A stretch of 64,000 bases of DNA from Hygrocybe punicea (taxonomy: Eukaryota > Basidiomycota > Agaricomycetes > Agaricales > Hygrophoraceae), in NCBI GenBank assembly GCA_963556145.1, contig OY744462.1, forward strand, positions 8,370,001 through 8,434,000. The letters are read 5' to 3'. Made by a program: the position numbers and the translations under genes. This document shows positions 47,250 to 59,311 of this stretch, piece after piece. Position 1 is the stretch's first letter, and each line of letters begins with the position of its first letter. Under the pieces are notes generated by a model, which was not told where the DNA came from, searched no databases, and saw only the letters and a list, made by a program, of their open reading frames with translations.

Positions 47250-47583
47250 ACAGCATCGACTATCTATAGAGCAGAGTTATTTCAATTAGTAATTACATTG
47301 CTAATGATCCCCAGTGAAAACTCCACCTATCTAGATACTTTTAGGTAGATTCACATCCATGAAAAAATATGTTAGGAATTTAAATAGAATTCTGCGCCCT
47401 GAATAGATGTTTCGCCATTAAAATACTTTAAAAAACATTGCCATTTCTAGTAAAAAACATTGCTATCGATTACGTGCAAAAAGAGCTGTGCATCCCCGCC
47501 GCCCCATTCCACCGCCTGTTCCCATTCCATTCCGCTCCCCACCGCTCTTTCCTCGTTCTGCATCCCCTCTCCCAGTCAACCAA

Positions 47584-49480
47584 CATGAGAATCTGCTGCT
47601 GCCTTCGCCGCTGCTGCCGCCGCCGCCTTTGCCGCTTTGATGTCTTGCTTCATCTTGATGCTCCGCTGAATATACCTGCCAAACATCACACAGAGTTATA
47701 TCAGGAGCAACATATCAGCTTTCTGTCATACACACCTGTTTTTTTTCCAGGCAATATTGAACTCAGCCAACGTCTGGGCATCTGGGGTCGAAGCTCCGAC
47801 AAGGATGTGGAGAAGACGGAACCCGCCATCCCGCGGAAGCCGAACAAGAAACGCAAGGCTACTTCCCCTCCACGTGGTAGACGATCTCACGAGGGTGAGA
47901 AGGCGACGGCGACGGCGGCAGTGGCACTAGCGGTATCGACATCGGCATCGGGATCTGCATCTGCATCTGCATCTGCGTCTGCGGCTGTCTCTTCCCCCAC
48001 AGCGGAAGATGCCACGGCCATATCGAGGTCTACGCTGGTCACCGTGGTCCAGCTTGACGAAGCGTTCATTGACTTCTGGAGCGACGCATTGTTGGACCCT
48101 ATCTCGTCCACCTGGCCCAATTTTGTCATTTGCAAACTCAAGAACCCCATTTCGGGCGCTGAGATTGCCCAGAAGCCAATCGAGTGGGTCATCATCGAGC
48201 ACGCACACAAACAGCCGGTTTCTCCCGCTCTCGCAGAGCAACCCGAAGGAGCGTCGTCGTCGTCCTCCGCCGCCGCCACAACAACAACAACAGGCTAGCA
48301 AGAGGCCGAGGCCTTCTTCCCCCAAACCATCTTTCAGATCCGATCTTTCGAGTTCACGGCTCAGCTCGACGTTGGCGGCGACGAAGAAACACTTCAGTTT
48401 TTTGACGGGCGTTCGACATAGTATCTCTGGTGATGGCGGGAATGCCAAGTCTGCGAAAGGTCGTAAGAAGTCTCCAAAGATTGGTGAGATGGGTGAGATC
48501 TTGCCGGAGGAACAGGAGGATGAGGAAAAATCGGCCGCCAAGGTGCTTGCTCCCGTTGTGAAAGAGGAAACTAAAGTTGCTCCGAAAGGAAATGTTGAGT
48601 CTGGGCATGGTGTTGCTGGTTCGGCAGCGGCGGCGGCAGTAGTTGTTGCTGCTGCTGCTGCCGTGGAAGGCGGTGAAGAAGCTAAACATGAACTTGTGGT
48701 GCAGCCAGCTGTTACGCCTACACCTGCTGCGCCCGAAGCTCCTGCTCAACTCGAAGTGGCAGACAAAGCGTCCCCGGCAGCCGTACCATCGTCAACACCG
48801 GATCACTCCCCAACCCCGGCATTGTTAGTCCAAGAGAAAGAGTTGCCCGACCTGTCTGAAGCGAAAGCAAAGGAAGAAGAATCTCAGGCTAGGCTCGGCG
48901 CTGACCAGGTTCACGAGACTACAACTGTCGAAATAGTACCAGAATATGCTGCGATTCAGGACCCTGTCCCATCCGACGTCATCCCCATCTCTGTTGTGGA
49001 GCCTACTCCGGAAATCCAAGTTGTCACTCTTGAACTTGCGACTGAAACAATGGCGGATGTTTCGACGGTGCCCGTTGTTGGGAATGTGGTGGTGCCAGAG
49101 CCTGAGGCTGGTCCATCTGCAAAGGTATCGCCAGGCAGCGCTGTCGAGGTACCACAAACGGAGACGGATATCGGTGTCCAGGAGAAGAGCCGGCGACCAC
49201 CGAAATCCAGGTGAAATCAGGAGAAACAGAGTCGACGCCAAATGGGCACGAGATCGAGCACACTGGTGATGATGTTGTGGTGATTGGCGACGGCAGCCCA
49301 GATAAGCCTGAATTGGAGGCGAGGTCAGGAGAGGAATCAACGACAATCAACATACAGGCAAAATCAGATCCGTCTGATTTAGAAGCAAGGTTAGGAGAAG
49401 AGTCAGCAACGACCGAACCAATGCCAGCCATGGAAGAAGTTGCTGTAATCGCCGTAGGTTTTCGAAAGATGGACGGATGA
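47584..49480 (+). CDS. Low-complexity Ala/Ser-rich protein, apparent frame changes
   Basis: The frame includes EKTEPAIPRKPNKKRKATSPP (likely nuclear signal), an Ala/Ser run from a GCATCT repeat (about 47935-47985), LDEAFIDFWSDALLDPISSTWP and IEWVIIEHAHKQP. After a GCC/ACA microsatellite (48260-48296) the reading continues one frame over with KRPRPSSPKPSFRSDLSS and KKSPKIGEMGEILPEEQEDEE, then a Glu/Val-rich tail. A further change near 49185 joins KSGETESTPNGHEIEH to stop 49480. Either introns are hidden there or slippage has broken the gene. I recognise no function. Confidence 0.5.
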
Positions 49481-50598
49481 ATATGAAAGTCTAGATTGTT
49501 TGTCGGTGGGTAAAGAGGGAGAATACGGTGAGGGGGACTGACCTCCATTGGATTCTTGTCTCGTTTGTCCTTTTTGGTTGTCTGCAGTCATTGTGTCAGA
49601 CTACTGTGACTGCGGCACCCACATGTACATATGCGCCGAGACACGTAATCCGCTCCAACACCGTCGTACTGGCACATCCTGACCAGATGAGGAAGTCGAT
49701 GAGGGTGTCACGCTTGGCTGCAGGGACATCCTTGAGGAGAGCGGCTGTGATGGTCTCGTGGGAGGGGAAAGGCGCGCCAACAGGGATGGGGGACATGGAA
49801 GTCAGGAGCAAGGGGGAAACGAATGAACAAAAAATTCCAAGTACAAAGATGATGTCATCGACCGACTCACGTTTTGGTTCCGGTTTGCAAAAGATTTTGT
49901 CGCTACCAGAACAAGAGCTGGCTATATGCCTTTGTGAGATTTTTAATCGTCATCTTTTCACTCGGAACGATTTTACTGGTTGTATATAGATATAAAAGGA
50001 TTTATATTGTGTAAAAGTATCTAACTGGATTATGCAAGACGGGCTTTTCACTGGGAATGATCGATGATCGATGATCGATTGGCACAGTGAGCAAGACTTG
50101 TTCTACGACGCCCCAGGTGAGCAATAAAGTGAAAAGTCGCAAACAGACAGCCATCATCATGCTGGGATGCTAGACGACTCCCAAACGACCTGGCATGTGA
50201 CGATTTACGCTACGCCACTTCCAGTCAGGAACATGATCGGAGTTCGATACGTTCAATAAATGTGTAAGATCGGGATTCGAGTTGAAGTCGTCACCCCATC
50301 ACATGCATGGGCCCGGGTGCAATTATCATCGATATCTGCCAGGTCTCGAATCTGAGCTCACATCTGCAAGGTATTTATATTCCGTTTGTTCCCATCTTTC
50401 AAGTTCTCACACAGTGTCAACATTTTATGAGGGCCCCCCGCGAACGTGGTCCATGTACAGTGAAATCCTCCAAGTGCTGCGGCCCATCGCACGTGCGGTA
50501 TATATCATTATGTGCCAGTATGTCATACTCTGTGCCTTTCAGTGTTGGGGCTATAAAAGACATGCACCACAGCTGGGCACCCCCACGGTTGATCCAAC
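49481..50598. other. Mostly non-coding; one small minus-strand frame
   Basis: A minus-strand frame at 49811-49596 (VGAPFPSHETITAALLKDVP, TTVLERITCLGAYVHVGA) is open but unidentified. GATCGAT is repeated three times at about 50057-50080. TATAAAA-like sequence at 50552 precedes the phosphodiesterase start by about 45 bp and may be its core promoter. Confidence 0.35.
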
Positions 50599-52314
50599 AT
50601 GTGGTCCAACCGTATCACCCTCTGCGTTGTTGCAATTGCGTGCTTCGCAAACTTGTCTTTGGCCAAGGTTTACAAGCACGTCGCCGCATTCTCAGTGGAC
50701 GGTCTCCACAGCAGTGATGTTGAAAAATACGTCGCTGCAAGGCCGAACTCTACCATCGTGAAGCTTCTCCATACCGGGTTTGAGTTCACCAACGCCTTCA
50801 CTTCTGCTCCATCGGATTCGTTCCCTGGTACCCTTGCTCAATACACTGGCGCGTCGCCCCGAACCCACGGCGTGTGGTACGATGACACCTTCGACCGGAG
50901 CGTCTTCCCCAAGGGAAGTGACTGCACTGGACCACCGGGTGCCGAAGGTGCATTTATACTTCTCTTCTCTTCTGCCTTATCTGCTGTCTGGACAACTGAC
51001 ATATCATATTGCACCCTCTCAGTTCTCTTGGACGAGTCTATCGACTTCAACTCGACCCAACTCTTTTCAGGCGGTATCAACCCTGCCAATCTCCCTAAAG
51101 CCCTCAAGCAGGGGAATTGCGTGCCCATCTTTCCACATCAGAGGCTTCGCGTGAATACCGTCTTTGAAGTCCTCAATGGCAAAGGGTTGGTGACAGCCTA
51201 TGCTGACAAGCATCCCGCATACGATCTCGTCCGCGGACCGAGCGGGAAAGGCTTGTCGACAGGATATTTCCCGGAAATTGCCAGCGAGCCAAAAACCGTC
51301 GACGCCACCATCGCATATGATCAATTTCATGTCAACGCATTCTTGGCATGGCTCGACGTTCAGACCCCGGCGAACAGCGAGGGCAATCTGACTGCCATCC
51401 CAACCCTTTTCGGCGGCAACTTCCAGTCTGGTAAGTGATCTCACCGTAATAGGCCAGACAGACAGCCGGCAGAGCCCTAATATTCATACACAGTGAGCGT
51501 CGCCCAGAAAACGGTTGGTTACTCGAATGCCTCCGGCAACCCATTCACTCCGGAGTTGCTCAAAGCCCTCGATTTCGTGGATTCGTCCCTGGGGCAAGTT
51601 GTCGCAAAGCTCGATGCGAAGGGTATATTGAACGACACCTTGATTATCGTCGCGTCCAAACACGGACAGGCCCCCATTGACCCGCATAAGTACGGAAAGA
51701 TAGATCCAGCAGCGCTCCAGAATGCAACTGATGTCCCCTTGCTCTTCGCGATCGTAAGCATCATTCCCATCCTCCCAATCATTGAGATGACTCACGTTTT
51801 GTGTCAACCCCATCAGACAGACGACATTGCCCTCCTCTTTTTAAAATCACAGGGTGATCTCGAGAAGGCCGTCGCATCGCTTAATAAAAACAGGCAACAG
51901 CTCAAAATTGCAGACATCATATTCGGCAATCGTCTCACAAAGCTCGGCTTCGGTGATCCCACAACCGACCCTGCTGTGCCTGATATCATTGTCAAGCCTG
52001 AACTGGGTATCATATATACCACGAGCACTGCGAAAATCGCCGAGCATGGTGGTCTGAGCAACGACGACCGGTGCGTTCTTTCTACTCCATAGTATCAGCC
52101 ACGACTCCGTAATAATAATACTGATGATTCAATCGGTGGTCATTTTAGCAAGGTTGCCTGCTTCCTCAGCAATCCTCAACTCACCAAGACCCAGTATTCG
52201 CACCGTGTGCAAACGCAGCAAGTTGCCCCAACGATATTGAAAGCATTGGGTCTCGACCCTTCGGAGTTACAAGGCGTCGTCGCCGAGGGGACTGTGCCGC
52301 TTACCGGATTCTAA
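50599..52314 (+). CDS. Secreted type I phosphodiesterase/nucleotide pyrophosphatase-like protein
   Basis: Five exons (50599-50947, 51023-51430, 51494-51753, 51817-52070, 52149-52314) give 478 residues with all phases matching. A signal peptide (ITLCVVAIACFANLSLAK) leads into the alkaline-phosphatase-like fold: AAFSVDGLHSSD (first metal Asp), FTSAPSDSFPGTLAQYTGASP (Ser/Thr nucleophile region), GVWYDDTFDR, LVTAYADKHPAYDL, LGQVVAKLD, TLIIVASKHGQAPID and ISTAKIAEHGGLSNDD (His near the C-terminal metal site). The usual DHG appears as SKHGQ, so one metal Asp is replaced by Lys or shifted, which may alter activity. Substrate unknown. Confidence 0.85.
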
Positions 52315-54149
52315 TTTCGTTCTTGGGTTTTGTTGCATGTGTTGCAAAGTATGACGGACATGGTAGTACTTGCGTTATGCTTGTGCTTTTCATTCGTGTC
52401 GAGTTGTTCCTTTCTATCACTCCTCGATTCTGCTCTACTGTCTGTGAATTCAAGACCTTATGATACCCATACAGTAACTTTCATGGAGCTCCGAATGTCA
52501 TGATAAGATTTGGACCTTTCACTCACAGACGAAAATTTAAATCGAAAAAGGAAAGGAGGCCTTTAGACGAGTGCAGCCCGTCGATTCGTCGAAGCCATCT
52601 TTTTACCTTTAGTTGTCGAAGGAACCTACAAGCAAGCTTCTCACAAAGGGTGAATGAAATGGGCTGGTGGTAGGTTCCTTGAAATCCTATGGGTTCCCTG
52701 GGATGTCTGACTCAAAGGAGACGATCGTTATCTGTTTCTGTTTCTTCTCCACATTCTCAGCAATTTCGCATTCTTGCAAGAGTTCCAAGCATCACTGTGA
52801 ATCAGAAGGTACGCGGAAACTGTGGAACTGTGGAATAATGATAATGTTCATATACCTAGCTTACGGACCTCCTCAAGGTAGGCCTTCGCTGCCTGGTATT
52901 GTCATCAGCAAAAGCGCAGGACCCTTGGATGGTCAGGTGACGTATCCAAGCAACCGTCCGACTGGCGAGCGCTGGCATGGCCAGCAATGGTGAGGCAAGA
53001 GAACGCCAGACTGGGGAAGATTTGCAAGACAGGGCCTGAATGGGGACCCATTCCAAGCCGACGTTAGGATGGCGGGAGTTTTGGATGGCGATGGAAGGCC
53101 AGGCAATGGAGTGGCCAGGTAGGGAGATGATTGGGAGACTTCATCTGAGCATGGAATTCAGTTCAAACCGATGTCAGGCAGGTGTCGGATTGTATACAGT
53201 TGCAATAGAATACATGGCTGGGCTAGGACAGAAAGAGAATAAGAGAAATGCTACAGTGGAGCATACCCTTCTGCAGCATACATGTCCTCCATGCTAAAAT
53301 CCTCAGTCTGAAGTCTTCGATGTTGTCTGATTCATCTCCCTCAGTCTCCTCAGTCTCGGATCCCTCTTCAGCATCAACAGTCTGAGCACAAGCTGCTTGA
53401 TGAATGAACGCTTTGATGAAAGCTTGGTGTGTTGAAATCGGGATAATATAAGCTTGTCTCCGCTATTTCCTTATGCAGTACATTAGCTCAGCGGTAAGTG
53501 TGACCTGGATATATATAGGTTGATAAGTTCGAGAGTTCGAATCCCACAAATACCAATAATTAATTATATGTCTTCATTAGTAACTTATATACACTGTACA
53601 CTGTGGAATTCTCATAGAGTAGAATATGCTAAGCAACATTGTCATATAACTGTTTTTTTCTACCGTGATATGACTGAATACCTTGGAAGCTCAGGGATGT
53701 ACTTGCATGGACCATTATTCTGGTGAAGTCTTGCCAATGCTGTTGCAATCTGGTGGTATTCTTGTATTAGATAGCCATTCTCCCGGGCCTTGGATTGAAA
53801 TGGGAACTCTTGCCAACTCATGGAGGTCCGTTGCGGTTACCTTGCAAGACCCGTCCCCATTCTGGTGTGCAATCCAAGGAAAGTGGGCTTTATAAGGCTA
53901 TGTAAGTACATGTAAGGATTTTCCCCTTTTGCTGATGGTTATCTTCCTGGCACATCCGTGACTCTGCGAAACCGCCGGAGAAGACGGACACTCCACCAGC
54001 GGCACCGCTGCGAACGAAGAAATTTTGTGAAAGGCATAGTATGGGCACGATTATGCAACATCTCGAACACGAATCTGTGGGCATGGCCAATGTCAGTAGT
54101 GTAGGACAGTAACCCAGCCAAGAAGATATGCCTGAAGGGGCCTATCCAT
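52315..54149. other. No recognised protein gene; contains a tRNA-like stretch
   Basis: Short frames only, none with a known domain. A stretch at 53480-53560 has Pol III A-box and B-box-like sequences (see separate entry). Repeated TCAGTCT words occur at 53300-53370. Confidence 0.4.
53478..53560 (+). other. Degenerate tRNA-like sequence with A- and B-box matches
   Basis: TAGCTCAGCGGT (A-box type) and AGTTCGAATCC (one mismatch to the B-box GGTTCGANTCC) are spaced as in a tRNA gene, with a possible anticodon stem ACCT/AGGT between. The acceptor (4 of 7 pairs) and T stems pair poorly, so a functional tRNA is unlikely. It may be a tRNA remnant or SINE head. Confidence 0.3.
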
Positions 54150-54480
54150 CCAGAGGGACATCGTCGTCACCGGAATACCCGTGGTCGTTGTATGAATCTT
54201 GAGATCTTCTTCGTCTATGAAGTCCTTACTTTTGTGTTGCTTGGTCTGATCGGGATGAAATGAATGTAGCAGGAACCCATCCTGTCTGCAATGTTAACAG
54301 CATTTACATGATAGAGAGTGAGTGATGGTGTTACCTTCTTTTGAGCCAACAGCAGAGAAGCTGCCTGTGAAAACTCCCGTGTAATCTTCTTCGCCCTTTC
54401 TCATCTTGTTTCCATAGCGGGACGAATTCTCCATTATCCTTTGATTTCTCGACTGGAGGCAAAGGCGTCCCAATCTCAAG
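54150..54480 (-). pseudogene. GPATCH1: GPATCH1-like gene, 5' fragment in inverted orientation
   Basis: The minus strand reads MRKGEEDYTGVFTGSFSAVGSKEG, then after an intron GWVPATFISSRSDQ and, one frame away, KDFIDEEDL. These match the N-terminal DUF1604 region of G-patch domain protein 1 (family pattern FTGGFSAGY..TVGSKEGW then FMDEEDL). The rest of the protein is on the plus strand from 54840, so this 5' part is inverted relative to it. GPATCH1-type proteins are spliceosome-associated. Confidence 0.6.
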
Positions 54481-54839
54481 GATAAAAAGCTTGAATTCTC
54501 AGGCAACTAGTGGTTTTACAAGGTATCTATCGTCCTATTCCCTAATGGCTGTTTTGCTGATGTGGGCCATATTACCTGGATATATCCATGCCATGCCCTA
54601 AAGTGCCGCACTACGATCACCCATTGTCGAGTGAGGTCTCGATGTCGAGGCAAGAAGAACCCGCCAGGCACGCCGAAATAAAGGAGGGGACAAACTTTGG
54701 TGGACACAACAGAGGAGATGGACTTTCTGGCAGGAACGCATGGGCGAAGCAGTGCTGAGGAGGCCGAACGAGAGTATGTAGCGATCTCTGCGTATAGCGG
54801 TCACTAATGCGCCTCTCAATAGTTCCATTGCTTCGGTAC

Positions 54840-56130
54840 TTGGAAGCCGCGATGCTCCCACCACCCAAGGACTCCGTTGGAGCACTCATACTGATGAAAA
54901 TGGGATGGCGGCTAGGCCAAGGCATTGGCCCGCGCATAACGTGGCCCGTCAGCGAAAACTTCAAGACCTGCAAGCTTCACTTGGGCCGAATGTTACCGCC
55001 GATGACATTCCTGAGGACGAAGAAGCCAGTAAACACACCTATGCCCCTCGAGATACCCCTGTTCTGCGTGTGGAGCGAAAAGACAATTCCCATGGACTAG
55101 GTCTCCCAGGATGGGCTTGAACGAAAGTCTCGGAGTCGACGGGAGTAAGAATAATTCTGGGCCCAAGTTGGCATGTACGTGTGTGTAATCCGACTATGCA
55201 ATATTTATATCGGATCATTTCATGGTCTTGGCACATTGAACAACACCGAAGATGACGACGTGGATGTCTATGAAGGAAATCTCAATCACGGGCGGACACG
55301 TTTGGCTTACGATGCCCTCCGTCGTGAAGACAATGAAAAGACCATCCCGGGTAGATCTATCCGAAGTAACAACAAACCAGAAACCGTGAGCAGGCCGCGT
55401 TTCCATTTGTTCAAGAAGGACTCAGAAATTTACTTCTTGAAGAGCACAGCAATGCTCGTCTGTGCGTTCCATGACAGAACACCAGTTCTCGCAGGACCTA
55501 TACTTTCTGATCAACCAGTAGCTGAAGATCGATGGTTGGTAACGTGTTGATTGATTATCTCCAGAATAATAGATTGATTTCACTCTGCTCACAGGTATCC
55601 TCTCAGATATCCCCTAGGGATGGAAGCCGAATCCAAATCGTGTTTGGGAGAGCGACAAGGAGAACGTTGGAACCAAAACATCTTCCTCCGAGCCTCTGTC
55701 GCACGCGAAATGGAAGTTAGGCAAATCGGCCGATGAGGTATGAATTCATGTATATTCAGCGGGCCGCTTTTATTCCTGACACGAGAATCTATGTAGCGGG
55801 GTTCGTTACTGGGCGAAACGCCGCTCCCTGCTGCTCCACGATCAGTATTTGAGTATATGTCACAGAAGGACCACGAGCGTTTGAAGATGATAACTTCTCG
55901 AAACCCTGCAACTGAACATGGGTCCGGGGTACTGAGTCCTGATTCTACACCTGTTCCAATGACAATCCAGGCCACTCTACATGGCTTTCAACTGTTCGTG
56001 ACCAGCTACAATGCGTACCTGCAGTCGCAAGCGTTCCCCGGATCTACATCTCTCTCGCCAATGTCACATTAGAATATGGACGAGTTCAACAAGGAGCTCG
56101 CGAGTTACCTAAAGGCAGCACGTCAAACGA
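54840..56130 (+). pseudogene. GPATCH1: GPATCH1-like gene body with G-patch, broken
   Basis: The G-patch is LPPPKDSVGALILMKMGW then RLGQGIGPRITW. One frame away follows RQRKLQDLQASLGP, HTYAPRDTPVLRVERKDN and SHGLG. A gap of about 100 bp precedes FHGLGTLNNTEDDDVDVYEG, FHDRTPVLAGPILSDQPVAEDRW, PLPAAPRSVFEYMSQKDHERL and ending MDEFNKELASYLKAA. The order matches GPATCH1. Frameshifts after GPRITW and elsewhere, the inverted 5' part and loss of the 3' end make a pseudogene. Confidence 0.7.
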
Positions 56131-56970
56131 GTGCCTTTGGTATCATATTCTGCGACAGGGCTGATTTGGATCATTTGAGGTGCGCTCAAGGGAGGTGGTA
56201 ATGATGCGAAGTCATATACGTGGATTTTACCATCAGGTGAAGCTGTACAGGCGATCGTTGTGAAACTGTGGTCTGAATTAGATTCTGTTGAAGGAGGGAG
56301 GGAAATGGAAAGCGTGTCAAATGCTTTGACGCTGTTACCAAAGATTTTAGTTTTCGTGGATGGTTTGCCAGTGGGCAAGAATGAACTGATTTGAGTGTCC
56401 CACGAATTCTGCGATTATTGTTGGGACCGTATTGGGATCCTTTGATATGTCATACACGGAGAAACTTTTTGTCTTCGGCGGCGACCAACAGAACCTCTCC
56501 TTCGCCGTTGACACGCTTGCAAAATTTGACGTCGTGTTGACGAGAAGATTGTGTGAAGGAGGCGCATATCCTGATGAGAGTAATAAGTAGAGAGAATGAG
56601 AGAAGAGAGCAGAAATTGGTACGCACTGTCGAGTAAATATCGGCGGTTGCTTGTGATTGGACAACAAACATGTAACCCGTCTACTGACCAGCGAACAATC
56701 TCCTTCTGGATTATACATTAAATAAACCGACAAGCAAGAAACGAAGATGGTTACTTTTCCCCAGTTTCATGCTTGCCGACCCTTTCCCTCTCATAAAATC
56801 CCACATTCGAAGTGTCTTGTCTTTGCCAACACTGAGCCCAACTTTCCCTGAAGGATGGACGGCGACCGAGTTTACACGTCCTTTGTGCCCCTTCAGTGAC
56901 CTCAAGACAGCCCAATCTCGAGCTCTGAATAGACACAGCGTGCCATCCTCTGATGCCAAGAGGAGATGAG
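56110..56970 (-). pseudogene. MAK11: MAK11/PAK1IP1-like WD-repeat gene, central fragment
   Basis: The minus strand reads ASEDGTLCLFRARDWAVLRSL, KGHKGRVNSVAVHPSGKVGL, DKTLRMWDFMRGKGSAS, FVVQSQATADIYS, GEVLLVAAEDKKFL and SPDGKIHVYDFASLP with DTKGTRLTC at the end. These are WD repeats of Mak11, a 60S ribosome biogenesis factor. The N-terminal repeats and the C-terminal tail are missing, and frames change several times. Its 3' end abuts the broken end of the GPATCH1-like body at about 56110-56130. Confidence 0.7.
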
Positions 56971-57397
56971 ACCGTGATAGAAAATGAAGATGAGTTATTG
57001 CCCGTCATGCATCATCATGGTGCAGCCCACTTGAAAACACACAGTCTCGGACATTTCCGAAGCTCTGAGTATATAACTAGAATCACCGTTACATAACACT
57101 GCTGACACTGCACTATTTTGCATGATGCAAAATGATTGCAAAATGATTGGTAGCTTGTTCAAGTTTTGCAGATGATTTTAAACCATACAAAATCCATTTA
57201 AATTTTCACAAATAATAACCCATCAAATACTATCCAACCACAGAAATTTGTGGCCATGCCAAAATTAATCAAATTTGAAGGCTTTGTTTTAGGTAAAAAT
57301 GTAGACTTAGGGTTGGATGCATCTGCATGACACCAACCTTAATTATGAATGCACTACCTAAATTCAGGAAACACGAAGCAGGGCTTACAGAGGAACA
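56971..57397. other. No recognised gene
   Basis: AT-rich, with a short duplicated word (GCAAAATGATT, 57126-57148). Nothing else supportable. Confidence 0.4.
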
Positions 57398-59311
57398 GTG
57401 ACAGAGCTAGTGGAAACGATTTACAGACTCTATGTTTGTTCTCTTTTGCCTCCCATGCCCAGGTTACATCCCATCTTCGGTCATGATTCCTCAGTGAAGA
57501 TTGTCTTCTCTCCTCAACCAAGCATGTTTATACCAATGACAATGCTGTCTATCATAACTCGCCCTTCATGTTCCCTGTACGTGGCCCTAGAACTGACAAA
57601 AAAAAAGTGGTGGGTGGTGGGCGTGGCAAAGTGACAGAGAGATTGGGTGGTACCAGGCTGTCAATTTTGGTTAGGTCCCAACGAGGTGCTGGGGGTTGAA
57701 CAATGTCATGGGTGGTCTAAACCGGTGGGTGGAAGCAACCAAAAAATGAAAGGTTGGGAAGGCGAAGGGGGAAAAGTGGATCTTTCTGAAATGGACCTGT
57801 TGCGCATTGGCTTATTACACGGGAACCGTGGGAACAATGCTTGCCTAATTGGGGGGTACGGTCCAGATGCTTACATAAGCTCCCAGAATATCCCTGGATC
57901 GTGGGAAATGGTCCAGTATTGGCCGAGAATGAAGGGGGCGAAGTTCGAACTGCCTATTGGCCCAATAGGCACTTCCTTATACTCACTAGGAAAACTTTCC
58001 GTCTTTGACTTCCACAGCTCAAGAGAAGAGACCTACCCATCTGCTGCCTGGAAAATCAAGTGTAAGGTGGTTGATCAACCTCATGTACTGCTAAGATCTC
58101 AACAGTTGGCTAGACTCCGTTCCTTAGCAGCAACTCATGTTTAGATGAAGATGCCGACCGAACCTGTACGTCGGAAGGGTGGCGGATGAGCTTGCACCTA
58201 TTGGAGTCAAAAAAAAAATCTGCCCCAGTCACCCGTATGTGCTGCGCTCAATTGAACCATCGCTTTAACTAATATCGTAGAAGATTGCTATCCACCCAAT
58301 CAAACTTGTATTGCTGGACTGCTTAATGAAGAGGAGCCTAGTGATGGTGATCAGGAAGAGCATGGCTCCGTCACAAGCACTGAAGACAGGGTGATGGCTC
58401 ATGGCAGCAACATTGGAGAAGACACAAATTGCAATGTGCAGGACCCATTATTGTGTCTTCCACCCTCTCTGTTCTCCCTAGACTCTGTTAAGAAGATCCG
58501 ACGCTTACCCACTTTAATTCGGTCCATTGGTAACCGAGGCATGTACCAATGGAGCGATAATCGCCATCATTGCAGTCACCACAAGGATATCCACATCCCT
58601 GACTCAGCACTTGTTAACAGCAGTTGCTCCGTCCTCTCTTTCTTCGATGGAATGTATTTAAACCCGCTGTTCCACACTATTGTCTGCCCCCAGCATCTAA
58701 GCTTCGTACTGCTCATAGACATGGAACACCATGTTTATAATGTCCACAAAACTGCATTTAGCCGTAGTGGTTCCAACATCGCTCTGCTTTTGGATCACCT
58801 AAGAAAGGCTTTCCCCGCACCCCCGGCACTCACGAAGCAGGAAATCGTTGCGAAAGCGGAGGGAATCCAACTTTCTGAGTTGATACCAGGCATTCATCCT
58901 CCAGATATATGTGTTCAATGCCCCAAATGCCACCAGTGGATTACCGCGTGAGACAAGAAATCTGGAGTTTTCAGAAATTTCCGAGCGCATTTTGCCAGTA
59001 CTGCCTGCAAAAAGTGGCTCACGGATCAGACCTGTGGTTTCGATCTCAAATCCCTTCCCCGTGTCTATGCTAGTCACCTTTTTTCCGATTACAGAAAGCA
59101 GGCTTTACGTGTTCCGTTTAGTCTGGATTATCAATCCATTATGTCGACTGTTCTAAAGCCGGCTCCCAAAAGGATAACACAGCAATCCCCCCAATACCTG
59201 ATGGATTTTGGGTGGGTTTCCTATGTTGAAGGTCTCCATGCGCACCCTCGGAATCTGATCCAACTCATCACATTACCCTCTGCCCGAATGGTCGAACTGT
59301 GGCCGGAGGAT

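Noticed and set aside
50050..50085. GATCGAT repeats as a CRISPR-like or regulatory array
   Set aside because: Three overlapping 7-8-mers without spacers; the genome is eukaryotic and this is a simple repeat.
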